Part shown: positions 24,401 to 34,897 of the stretch, piece after piece
Layout: each line of letters starts with the position of its first letter
How positions within the stretch are numbered: position 1 is the first letter of the stretch
Assembly (NCBI GenBank): GCA_013365325.1
Contig: JABVXV010000479.1
Location: 1-36,235 of the forward strand
Direction of reading: 5' to 3'
Origin: Dipetalonema caudispina
Lineage: Eukaryota > Nematoda > Chromadorea > Rhabditida > Onchocercidae
Length of the DNA stretch: 36,235 nucleotides
Translations under genes and position numbers: made by a program
Notes under the pieces: generated by a model
Database searches by the model: none
Seen by the model: the letters and a program-made list of their open reading frames with translations, nothing else
Told to the model about the DNA's origin: nothing

Positions 24401-26695
24401 TAATTTATGTCGCAAAGTGCGCATTAAAAGTTACTCCTTGTAGGAAGTACCTTCCAAATAAATGGTCAATTCAGATGTAAGAAATATCATTCACGTAATG
24501 GGGCATCATTGTGAGTTGTTTTACTGAATTCAGAATTACTGAAAAACTTCTAACATTTTTACAATGTGACAGAAAAACGAAAAATTGACTGAGCAATCAT
24601 TTAGGGAATATTTTAGAATATCATTCTGATTTTTTTCCTATTACAATTCAGAAAGCAGGGATGCAAACTACAATTACATTTCTAGCCATGTTCACAAATC
24701 ATTAGTCGTTTTCAAAGCTACATAATTTTTATTTTAAATGTTGATTTTGTCAACCTGCTCATGGCTTATTTCATTTGGCCTAACCCAATTTTGCCATTTT
24801 ACAAATCATTTCTCTTATTCATATGAATATAAGGTTTTATTGGTACGTAGCAAAAATTATTTGTTATAGATTTTAATGACAGCAGAGCGATCAACAACTA
24901 TTGTAGAAATGAAAATGATTTTTTGAGAATTGGTGATGTTTGTCATCTTGAATGAATCAGTTTATTTAAAGTTGTCCGTATTCTATAATTCATTAGTTTG
25001 TGATTGGAAAATTGGTGAAACGATAACAAAGTAGACAATGGGAAGCGATGAACGAACAATTATCACGATACTGACGATTTTGCACCAGTCAAATCCCATT
25101 CAGCACACACCTATAACTGGATGATTTGGCAGTCATCGTAGTAAACTGCTGAGAATCTTCATATTAAGCTGAAATGAAAAAATTAATATTGGACAGTACA
25201 GTTTTCTCACTTAATACTTCGTTTAATGACTATCTATTATGGGGTATGAGCAATTTACTAAATACAATATGTAAGGATTTAATTCCGACTTTTATGACAC
25301 TCATGATCGAGTTTTCCGGTAGTTCCAGTTATAAATAGTTTTTATTCTTTCAACCTTATTGTTGGCTGTTCATTTTCTGATGTTACATCTTGTTTTCGAT
25401 GAAATGAGACGTTCCTTATTCCACATAATTTATTTTCTCCTACTACTCATATCCTTACGTCCTTTCACATTTTTTTTTTGGATGTGTTAGCCACTTCAAT
25501 GTTTAGCTGGTATACAATATTTATTAGCCTCAGATAAAATCTCTCCTTTGTCACTTTTACTACTTACATTCCTTATTGCTTTATCTTCATTTGACTTTCA
25601 GTATCTTTTCCAGTTTCCACGTATTGCGTGGCATTTCAGATTCATCTATAGATACAGTTTCATCTACATGTGGCGTATAGTTTTCGATTCAATTTTGATT
25701 GAAGTTCTGTTTGCGTTCTTTTTCTTAATTTAGTCAAACATTCTCATTTTTATGTCTCCCAGAAAACATCAAGTATCTTGTCGATTTAATCTTTCAGGTA
25801 AGAAGTCACTTCACGATCATTTTCACTGCTGAGCCGTACACATATGGTAATATGAAATCAATCGGACGTCCAAGTTTTTAAGTTATAGTCGTCTTACGTT
25901 TATGAATGTATCAGTAATATCACTGGACGATTAGATTTTGTATTAGGCGTTCAGCGGAATATCATTCATTCATGATCATCGGAGTAATAATGTTTTCCTA
26001 TGTTATTATAACAAAGATAATAATCCTTTGAAGAAAATATCTTTATCTCTTGACAAAAATACTTGACCACTTCTTAAGTTATTTATTGTCCCTTGTCTCA
26101 AGAGTAAACCCTGCTGCTATTGATTTTAGAACTTTTCCCATTTTTTCTTTACTGGTCCTTATAATTCGTCGAACAGTAAATATTCTGTATTTATTTGAAA
26201 GGAACTGTTTGCTTCTTCCGCGTATTATCAACACACGATGCAGCCACATGCTTTTTGTAGATATCATGGAAACAATATATACCTGTAACTCCTCTTCTGG
26301 AATACATGAACTACCTGAAACTTCCTTAAAAGGATGTTGTAAGTAATCCATTTAGTCCAAAAAGTAACGAAATAAGCAAGAATGAAATATAACTGGTTTG
26401 AAATCTCCTTGCTGACAGATTCAACTTTGGTCTTCAGCTCAAATTTTTCTACCAAAAAAAACATAGATGAAAACAACTTTTTGTTTATAAAAGAGTAAAA
26501 CAACAACAGAAAAAAGTTTTAAAGAATACTTAAAATTGTTAGCTGATATTGCATGAAAACGCATATCTTACATTAATGAAACATACCACGCAAAGATCGT
26601 ACTTAAAATGAGGCAGTATAGAAAGATATGATGAAACCTACAAAGATTTATAAAAATTTAAAAAAATAAAAGCAGAACAACGCTATAAATTGTCA

Positions 26696-26814
26696 TTACG
26701 AACAAGCCAATGCTAATAGTGCAATTAATAAATGTGCACAAAGTTCCAGATAAACATTCAGCACAACTTCCGAAATTACGCTCAAGGCTTGCAGAGAATA
26801 ATACAATCCAATTT
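26696..26814 (-). CDS. Candidate terminal exon of an unknown small protein
   Basis: A textbook acceptor (CCTCTTTTCAG) precedes 119 nt with a hydrophobic open frame ending at 26696 (contains YYSLQALSVISEVVLNVYL). A second frame continues to 26658 and reads Cys-rich then hydrophobic (CAECLSGTLCTFINC). Which frame is used, if either, cannot be told. No partner exon is evident upstream. Confidence 0.2.
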
Positions 26815-27262
26815 CTGAAAAGAGGAAACATAGGAGAAAAATCTAGTGAAGCAGTGATCACTAAAGGTTCGAATTAAGCATTATCTATGTGATATGGAAA
26901 AAATCAGAGAATCACATCGTCTCTCAACAAAATTGCACATATCAACAGTGCTATCATTCAGCAAACATAATAAAACATTGATAGAATGCTGAATCCGCTT
27001 AACATATCGCTTCATACAACGTCACACAAGAATAAATGCATCGGAAACAAATATGACGGTCAAAAATGACATCTGACTAACATCATTTATACCGTCATTG
27101 CAAGGAATCAAGTGCAAAAGAAATTTACTAGGAAAATTTGTTAGAAACGGAAGTGTAAAACGAAATTGAGATCAACTACATTTTGAAAATCCATTCGCTC
27201 GCATCAGTCATTTGAATGAAGCGACTACAAACTAAGTTACCCGTTTAGAAATTCCCTTTTTC

Positions 27263-27283
27263 AAAAAAAAAAAAAAAAAAAAA
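27263..27283. repeat. A21 homopolymer
   Basis: Uninterrupted run of 21 A, about 75 nt beyond the stop codon of the minus-strand F-box gene. On that gene's strand it is a T tract in the probable 3' UTR. Confidence 0.9.
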
Positions 27284-27358
27284 TTAACAAAGAGATCATA
27301 TGAATTACAAATGCTTGTGAATTTTTAACCTTTTAATCAAATACCAAGTTAAGCTCTC

Positions 27359-28535
27359 TCAAGCACTCTTCCCTTGAGAAGTTCCTTTTCCTGCTGTTTT
27401 ACTTTGAACTGCCACTTTATTTCGAACTCCTCCTTTACTTTGAACTATTTTTTTATTTCGAATTGCTGCTCTCATATCAGATCGCTTAATTCGCTTTCTT
27501 TTTTTCTGTCTCAACCGATCCGCTATAGTTTTTATATCTTTTCGCGTAAGAATTCCATTGCCACGTTCACTAAAAAGGTTAAATTTACTTTTGCAAGAAA
27601 TGATGTATCACAGCAAAAAACCAAACTGCGAAACATTCACACACCTTCTTTGCATTTGCATGACCACTTGACTTCGATCAAGGCCGAGTTCATTCTCTTC
27701 ATAATAACCGAAGAACCACAAATCCAACAAGCTGGGAAACTTGTCCAAAAATGTGCACATTCCACTTTCAGCAGTTAGACTGATCGAATCAATTTTAGAA
27801 AAGACTATTTTTTGTACCTTAAAGGAATCATGGAAAAATAAGGTGCATGTACATTACTATGACTTTATCTAGTCTTATTTTTTTTTACAAAGGATCAAAC
27901 TTCTACATTACTACAATTGATAAATATAATAATGAAGAATAAAACTGGAAGAAAATAATTACTCCGTTAAACAAAAAAGGCAAAAGGTACTTATATTTTA
28001 TTCTACTATTCTGATATATCTCAATTCCTTCTGTAATCGTAAAAAATTACAAACGTTGCTTTCTGAGAGTTGTAAATTCCTCAGTTATTTTTTTTTTTTT
28101 TTCTTGTTTTCTAACTTACGTTTTCAGAATAAGTCAGTTCATTCAATGTTATGAAGAGCCTGTCTGTAAGTTCCATTCTATCTATGTATATAAAGCCGTT
28201 TATTATATCATGCCTAAAAAACAACAACATGAGTGAAATGAACTTCAGTGGCTTTTGGTTTCTATGAAGTCTGGGTATAAATTAAAATTTCTCTTTATCA
28301 ATCTTCCTCAATATTACCTAACAGATCCTGTTGTTGCATGATATGATTCTCTACGATGACAATAATTTCCTAAGTCTAAACAATGGTGTTGAAGTTTGCA
28401 AAACCAGAATTACACCACTTACCTCAAGAATGATGGTATATCAATTAAATCCAAACAAGCGCATGGAGGCTCAAAAGCACCCGTACCATAACGGTAAACC
28501 ATTGCGAAATCGCCTAACGGGCTCACTTTTTTTGA
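27359..28535 (-). other. Post-F-box region: Leu-rich segment and basic tail
   Basis: Six exons. The middle ones read like degenerate leucine-rich repeats (MELTDRLFITLNELT, ELRYIRIVQKIVFSKIDSIS, FLDKFPSLLDLWFFGYYEE), as in many nematode F-box proteins that bind substrate after the F-box. The last exon (27569-27359) codes 69 residues with a strong basic run (RLRQKKRKRIKRS) and a short internal repeat (RNK..VQSK twice), ending at TGA 27361-27359. The basic run could be a nuclear localisation signal. The exon at 28350-28318 (33 nt) has the same phase on both sides, so it could be skipped. Confidence 0.7.
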
Positions 28536-31500
28536 CTAAAATTAATAGAAAATTAGAAACAAAAATTAGCAACTATCGATTCCTCAAAACAAGTTGTTTA
28601 TTTCCTTCCTGGACAAATGTAAAAATACAACGCAACGAATTGTGTAAAAATTATGCAGAAAAAAGTTTATCCTTAATTAAACGATGGGATCAGGAAGTTT
28701 CGATGTATCAATTTGCAAAGGGAAATTTTCTTTGAAAGACTACCCGGATCCGAAGTCCACAAACTTGATATCGTGGTAATAGTTTCGCATTGTTTTCCAG
28801 TATTTCGTTAAACCGTCTGCACACCAGTTTCAACCGATACATGTTATAAACACTAACGTTTGGATTATTCTAAAAGAGTGTAAGCAGTAAGTTATTCGGT
28901 GATAGCAAAACAATTTTGTGCGCACTAAGTTAAAATATAAAATTTATCACTGTATAGTTAGTCTTAACTGAAGGACAGTTATTGCTCAACCATAGATACG
29001 TTAGCAATAAGATCAAAACTTGTCATTTTAATTAACGTATTTATTTTAGAACATCAGAAAGCTTCAATAACAGAGCGCACAGGCGATGCAATAGCAAGTG
29101 GTGTCATTTTGCGCATACCTATAAGAACAGATCGTTTTTCACACAAATTATACCTTTCAATAGTGGTTACTTTGTTTCTGCTAGTTCCACTGTAACTGAT
29201 AACATTGACTAAATCAAAGTGCATAGATCACTATTTCAAAGAACAGTTGAATTAACTAACGTTTTGCTCTTGAGCGATAAATTCGAAAATCTTTATCAAT
29301 ACTTTCTCTGGCATATCTTTGAGAGTTGCCTCCAATTTTTCATCCGAACATGTCACTGCTGAGTCCTCCTGTAATTAAAATCTGCTTGATAGCTCAATTT
29401 TTGCATTAAATTCCACGACACGACGAGAAAAATGAGAAGTGAATATCATAGGTGGGTGTAAAAGCATTTTATCAAAAATCCGTTACATGCATTGTAAAAA
29501 CTGCCTTCTAAGTACAAGTACAATGGAAATAAATTGTGTAATAATAGATGAATATAATTCGATTAAAAATTTGGCAGAAAACAACGGAAACAATGGATAA
29601 TACAAAATGATGAAAGCTTTATTATATTATTTCTAAGTTTGTGGAATGAACAGGAGTGTAAAATATATACACATATGCACAATGACTAACCGAGTCAGAT
29701 AGTCCGCGTAAAAAAAGCGCTTCAATCATTTGAGCTTGATGTTTGACAACTAACTTGTTGCGACGATGCTTTCTGGCACGTGGCCATAGCTTGATTTTCG
29801 GTTGCTGCCAAGTACTTTCTGTTCCGGGTACATCAACTCGCATCATGCAACTTTGACCATAAATGAACTCGACATGGCTTGGTCCCTCCTTTTTTTGTTT
29901 TCGTATTTCACTTTTCTTTTTAGTATCTGCTTTTTGATCTACTGGCTTATTACCTGCTACAGAGAGAGTGATTGTCGGTTCAGATAGTTGGAGAGTTACT
30001 TCAGTGACTACAAGCCCTCCAGCCTTGTAATACTGCTGCTTTTGTCCTTGTTTGCTAGAAGCACTGCCCTGATGTTGTTGAAGTTGATTAGGAAACTGCG
30101 TTTCACTTCCAGGAAATGGTCCAGGTGGCGTCTGGAAGTGTGGCTGATTATATTGGGGGAATCCCGGAGCTGGAAGCATTGACGATGTGGCTGCTACTTG
30201 AAGTTGTCCTGGGTGAGGTGCACCAAATTGCTGGAAGACTTGGCCAGGTGCGGGAATTCTTGCCATTGGCGGTTCAGGCAGTCTAGGAACTGGCGGAGGA
30301 AGTTGCGGCACGACTTGACCAGGTAACGGTTGTGTGGAAATCCCTGCCATTGGTGGTGCGGGTAATACGGGAACTGGCTGAGGAAATTGCGGTACGACTT
30401 GACCAGGTAACGGCTGTGTAGAAATTCCTGTCATTGGTGGTGCGGGCAATACGGGAACTGGCTGAGGAAATTGCGGTACGACTTGACCAGGTAACGGCTG
30501 TGTGGAAATTCCTGTCATTGGTGGTGCGGGTAATACGGTAACTGTCGGAGGAAATTGCGGTACAACTTGACCAGGTAATGGCTCTGTAGGAATTCCTGCC
30601 ATTGGTGGTGCAGGAACTGGCTGAGCAAACTGCGATGCGACAGGAACGGGCCCATATTGTTGTGGGACTTGACTGTATAACGGTCCTGCACGAGTTTCCA
30701 CCATTTGCATTTCCGGCTGTACTGGATATGGCTGAACAGGGATCGGCTCATATTGTTGCGGAACTTGGCTGTATAACGGTCCAGCACGAGTTTCTACCAT
30801 TTGCATTTTGGGCTGTACTGAATATGACGGAACAGAAACTGAGCCGTATACAGGAGCTTCTATAAATTGCATCGCGACTTGTTGCTGAATTGGTGGAACA
30901 GGAACAGGTCCATATTGTTGAGGGACTTGGTTATAAAGAGAACCCCCAGGAGCTTCTATTATCTGCATTTTGGTTTGCATCAGCTGTACTCCCTGCGACG
31001 GATAAAATGGTGCGGCCGATGGCTGCATGTAACTTGCAGTCTGTCCAATTTGAGTTGAATCTGCGGTAGACACTTCTCTAAGTTTTTCATTTTTTGAGGC
31101 ATCCGGAAATTTCGTATCTACTTCTTGCATCTGCACAGCACTTTTAGTTGCTCCTTCTTGTGCCTCTACAGAAGTTCCAAGTGTTCCTTCTTGCTCTTGT
31201 GCGGGAGTTCCAAGTATTGTTTCTTCCTTCTGTACCGGAGTTTTAACTGTTTCTTCTTGCTTCTGAGATACGGTTTCAGTCGATCCTTCTTGCTTTTGCA
31301 CTTGGGTTTCAGTTGTTATTTCTTGCTTCTGCACAAGCATTCCTTCTCGCCCTTTTACCGGGGTTCCAGGTGTTCCTTCTTGCTCTCGTACCGGAGTTCC
31401 AAATGTTGTTTCTTCCTTCTGTACCGGAGTTTTAACTGTTTCTTCTTGCTTCGGAATTACAGTTTCAGTTGTTCCTTCTTGCTTCTGCATAGGCGGTCTT

Positions 31501-33613
31501 CCTTGCTTCTGAATTGAAGTTCCAGTTGTTCCTCCTTGCTTCTGCACAGATGCTCCTTTTTGCCCTTGCTCCGGGGTTCCAGTTGTTTTTTCTTGCTTTT
31601 GTACAGGCGCTCCTTCTTGTTTATGCACTGGGATTCTTGGAGTTCTTTCTTGCTTCTCCACCTGGGTTCCAGTTGTTTTTTCTTGCTTCTGCACTGGAAT
31701 TCCAGTTGTTCCTTCTTGCTTCGGCACTGATGCTCCCTCCTGCCCTTGCACCGGGGTTCCAGTTATTCTTTCTTGCTTTTGTACAAGCGCTCCTTCTTGC
31801 TTCTGCACTGGAGTTCTTGGAGTCCTTCCTTGCTTTTGCACTGGCGTTCCTTCTTGCTTCTGCACTGGAGTTCTTTCTTGCTTTTGCACAGGCGGTCCTT
31901 CTTGCTTTTGCACTGGAGTTCTTTCTTGCTTTTGCACAGGCGGTCCTTCTTGCTTCTGCACTGGAGTTCTTGGAGTTCTTTCTTGCTTTTGCACTGGGAT
32001 TCTTGAAGTTCTTTCTTGCTTTTGCACGGGTGCTCCTTCTTGCTTCTGCACTGGGGTTCTTGGAGTCCTTTCTTGCTTCTGCACAGATGCTCCCTTTTGC
32101 CCTTGCACCGGGGTTCCAGTGGTTCTTTCTTGCTTTTGCACAGGCGGTCCTTCTTGCTTCTGCACTGGAGTTCTTGGAGTTCTTTCTTGCTTCTGCACTG
32201 GGATTTTTGAAGTTCTTTCTTGCTTTTGCACGGGTGTTCCTTCTTGCTTCTCCACTGGGGTTCTTGGAGTCCTTTCTTGCTTCTGCACAGATGCTCCCTC
32301 TTGCCCTTGCACCGGAGTTCCAGTGATTCTTTCTTGCTTTTGCACAGGCGGTCCTTCTTGCTTCTGCACTGGAGTTCTTGGAGTTCTTTCTTCCTTTTGC
32401 ACTGGGATTCTTGAAGTTCTTTCTTGCTTTTGCATGGGTGCTTCTTGCTTCTGCACTGGGGTTCTTGGAGTTTTTTCTTGCTTCTCTACCTGGGTTCCAG
32501 TTGCTTTTTCTTGCTTCTGCACTGGAATTCCAGTTGTTCCTTCTTGCTTCTGCATAGATGCTTCCTCTTGCCCTTGCACCGGGGTTTCAGTTGTTCTTTC
32601 TTGCTTTTGCACAGGCGCTCCTTCTTGCTTCTGCACTGGAGTTCTTGGAGTTCTTTTTTTCTTCGCTACCTGGCTTTCAGTTGTTTTTTCTTGCTTCTGC
32701 GCTGGAGTTCCAATTGCACTTTTCTGCATCGAAGTTGTAGGTGTTCCTTTTTGCTTCTGTACTGAAGTTTTAGTTGTTACTTCTTGCTTCTGAGCCTGAA
32801 CTCCAAGTGTTCTTTCTTTCTGTTGTACCTGAGTTTCAGTTGTGCTTTCTTGTTTCTGCAAAGATGCTGCTTCTTGCTTTTGCATCAGAGTTTCGGTTGC
32901 TTTTTCCAGTTTCTGTGTAGAACTTTTAATTTCCTCTTTTTGTTTTTGATATGAAGTTCCAGTTCTCCATCCTTGCTCTTGACCTGAAGTTCCAACTGTT
33001 CCTCTTTCTCTCCGTATTAGAGCTCCAGCAGTTTCCTTCTCCTGGTTAGGAGTTTTAACTGGTCTCTCTTCCTTCTGCACAACAGTCCTTTCTGTTTCTT
33101 GTACAGGAGTTTTGACTGCTCCTTCTTGCTTTTGCGCGGAAGGTCCAGCTGCTCTTTCTTGCCTCTTTACAGGGGTTACAATTCTTGCTTCATGTTTTTG
33201 CATAGGAGCTACAGCTTCTTTTCCCTGTTTTTGCGCTGAAGTTCTAATTGTTCTCTGCTTTTTCCACACTGAAGTTTCAACTGCTTCTTTTTTCTCCTGG
33301 TCAGCAGTTCCAGGTATTCCACCTCTCCCTCCCATAGAAGTGCCAGTTGTACCTTCTTGCTTCTGCAACGGAGACATTGTTATTTCTTTTTTCTTCTGAG
33401 TATCTCTTCCAATTACTCTTTCTTGCTTTTGTGATAAAGTTTCACCCCCTCTTCTTTGCTTTTGATCTGAAGCTCCAGCAGTCTGCCCCTCCGCAGAAGT
33501 TCCAACCGCTCTTTTTTTTCTTTCGGCAGCAGTTCCAGAAGTTCCATATTCTTGCTTCTGTTCGAAAGATCTGCTCGCCATTTCTTGTATTTGCTCGGAA
33601 GTCTTAGCTATCT
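27359..33613 (-). CDS. VQKQE-repeat / Pro-rich / F-box protein
   Basis: Minus-strand exons, 5' to 3': 33613-29691, 29368-29261, 28869-28744, 28535-28423, 28350-28318, 28213-28120, 28030-28007, 27817-27645, 27569-27359. From the first good ATG (33581, MASRSFEQKQEY) this gives about 1590 residues. Parts in order: QKQE-type repeats (about residues 5-820), Pro/Gln-rich repeats (about 850-1150), a Lys/Arg-rich stretch, an F-box, a Leu-rich region, and a basic tail. The donor after the giant exon is GTTAGT, also used at 29260 and in the neighbouring TLDc gene, and every junction is in phase. Known: F-box proteins recruit substrates to SCF ubiquitin ligases through Skp1. Inferred: the long repeat arm binds something else. 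The alternative is that the repeat exon ends at its own stop (29624-29622) and the F-box exons are a separate gene. I recognise no named orthologue. Confidence 0.6.
28088..28102. repeat. T15 homopolymer
   Basis: Run of 15 T in an intron of the F-box gene, just after the GTAAGT donor at 28119 on the minus strand. Confidence 0.85.
28744..29368 (-). other. F-box domain, split over two exons
   Basis: Exon 29368-29261 ends with LKDMPEKVLIKIFEFIAQEQ, the first half of an F-box (Leu-Pro-like start, then LxxIFxxI). Exon 28869-28744 continues with MYRLKLVCRRFNEILEN, the classic second half (LxLVCRRF/W). The join is phase 0: GTTAGT donor and CTTTTAG acceptor. The exon begins at TTACAG|GAG with no useful upstream ATG; the first in-frame Met is inside the F-box. 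This favours the exon being internal to a larger gene. Confidence 0.8.
30290..30640 (-). repeat. 84-bp tandem repeat coding 28-residue Pro-rich units
   Basis: The plus-strand mark CCAGGTAA recurs at 30319, 30403, 30487 and 30571, exactly 84 bp apart. It codes a unit like APPMTGISTQPLPGQVVPQF plus QPVPVLP. There are four near-identical copies, with degenerate ones at either end. The unit keeps the reading frame, and the middle copies are nearly identical at DNA level, pointing to recent duplication. Confidence 0.9.
30640..31000 (-). repeat. 96-bp repeat coding 32-residue Met/Gln/Pro-rich units
   Basis: Units such as MQMVETRAGPLYSQVPQQYG, two of them 96 bp apart (near 30679 and 30775), with two older diverged copies (MQIIEAPGGSLYNQVPQQYG and MQFIEAPVYGSVSVPS). 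They lie between the QKQE array and the 84-bp repeats in the same frame. Confidence 0.8.
31130..33570 (-). repeat. Large in-frame coding repeat array (VQKQE units)
   Basis: About 2.4 kb of 33-bp and 24-bp units. They code 11-residue blocks (RTPRTPVQKQE) and 8-residue blocks (GPPVQKQE), with variants GTPVQGQEG, TTGIPVQKQE and STETQVQKQE. Copies are most alike at about 31.6-32.7 kb and more diverged toward both ends, as expected for expansion in the centre. Predicted product: charged, Gln/Lys/Glu/Thr/Pro-rich, disordered or extended. All units are multiples of 3, so open antisense frames appear on the plus strand; I take those as shadows. Confidence 0.95.
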
Positions 33614-33787
33614 CTGAAATACTATAAAAATAAAAATATTTGTTTAACACCAACACTTTGAAGGAAACAAAATCAGATAAAATCATAGATATCACTTGAG
33701 TTTACGGCACAAATTATCATCCTCATACACTACTGCTTCAGTTTTGAAAACTGAGCTACATCGCATTAATGCGTACTATATCATGAC

Positions 33788-34641
33788 CTTTATCATCTCT
33801 CCAGAGAAATCCTGTTAATTCTGCGCAACCCAGTATGCAAATCACGCTTGACCACGGATAATCGTTTCTTCTGGATACAATCAAAGACAAAAGTACGATA
33901 AGAAAATTACTGAGTAGGGAGAGCCCATATATTCCACCTGTTATATAAGCGATGTCGATTTGGACTAGCATATCTTACTCCTTCCTATCTATCATTATCA
34001 AACTCCTGTCGGCAAAAGTATCAATTACTCACAGAAGCATCTATTTCAATCATTCTTTAGGACAACAAGATAAAAGTTTCGAAGAAGAGAACACTAATGA
34101 CTGTACAAAGAAAGTAATAGGTGATGAGAAAGTACCATCCGTTATGGGTGCAATGCGTGATCTCCCAATGACCGCATCATTTCACATCTTCTATAATTAC
34201 ATAAACATTCCATAGAAAAATGCTTGTAATGACAACCTTTGGTTGGAAGATCAGGTCATGAGAAACTAGGTAAATGAAGAGGTAATAAAAAGAATGGATC
34301 AATGATCACCATTTACATAAAAAGTTAAAGGTGAGATGTATGAAAAATGCCCATTTTCTGAAAGAATCTTGTTCAAATTTTATTCTGCAGAAAAATTAAT
34401 GAACAGCCAATGTAAAGCCTATCTTCCTCATTTCTGCTGTCAGAAAACCTAAATAATTCTTTTCCTTGAATTTTTGTATAATTTAACCAAAGTTTCTTTC
34501 TGATGAAATATCGATCAACGATAGGGTATCATACCTGGAATGTTCCAAATAATGATGATCCCTACAATATGTAGTAAAATGGTCACAATGAGAAGATGTC
34601 TACACATTTGCACTTTTCTGCCAATATGAGCACGATGATAT
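33788..34641 (-). CDS. Multi-pass membrane segment exons, N-terminus of the repeat protein or a separate gene
   Basis: Exon 34641-34535 (acceptor ATTTTTCAG, donor GTATGA) codes a basic start and a helix, HLLIVTILLHIVGIIIIW. Exon 33973-33788 codes ITGGIYGLSLLSNFLIVLLS, LIVSRRNDYPW and a possible third helix, VICILGCAELTGFLW. The exons agree in phase (1/1). The second can leave at AAG|GTCATG in phase 1, which is what the repeat exon needs at its TTTCAG acceptor (33613). A further small exon at about 34897-34870 (YLIQLIVR, donor GTAAGT) also fits in phase. Weak points: the acceptor at 33974 (GAGTAAG) has a poor pyrimidine tract, and GTCATG is a poor donor. If unspliced, the frame ends at TAG 33756, 142 nt before the repeat exon. 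That is typical operon spacing. I do not recognise the family. Confidence 0.4.
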
Positions 34642-34897
34642 CTGAAAAATTTGTTGAAATGATTTCAATTATTTGAAAGCATTATTTTTTCTTAATGAGA
34701 AATCATAAAGTCGCAATCACTAACGAAAATCATTTTCATTTCATTTGCACCATAATATTCATCTTAAATTAAGTCTTCAGTTGATTTGGTAAATTCTAAT
34801 ACTCTCTATCTATCATTTTTTAGTTGAAATGCTTATTAATAACGTATTGTGAAAATTTAAGCAACTTACCTTACAATTAGTTGAATTAGATACCTGC

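Larger units (their letters stand above)
21468..27358. other. Intergenic region between convergent genes
   Basis: About 6 kb of AT-rich DNA. I find no convincing gene, tRNA or array. The only possible coding pieces are on the minus strand near 26079-26351 and 26696-26814. Confidence 0.6.

Noticed and set aside
27374..28735. Two 134-codon plus-strand frames (27374-27778 and 28331-28735)
   Set aside because: They lie opposite F-box gene exons, which show splice sites and phase agreement on the minus strand.
31514..32793. Long plus-strand open frames (270 and 224 codons) rich in Leu/Phe/Ala or Cys/Phe
   Set aside because: They are antisense readings of the QKQE repeat array. Repeat units that are multiples of 3 keep any stop-free antisense frame open. 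There is no splice or start context of their own.
34021..34190. Minus-strand hydrophobic reading after CTTTGTACAG (VISVLFFETFILLS)
   Set aside because: It is in phase with the exon ending at 34535 but stops after 14 codons. The join to 33973 gives a longer continuous membrane protein, so I kept that model; this could be an alternative ending.
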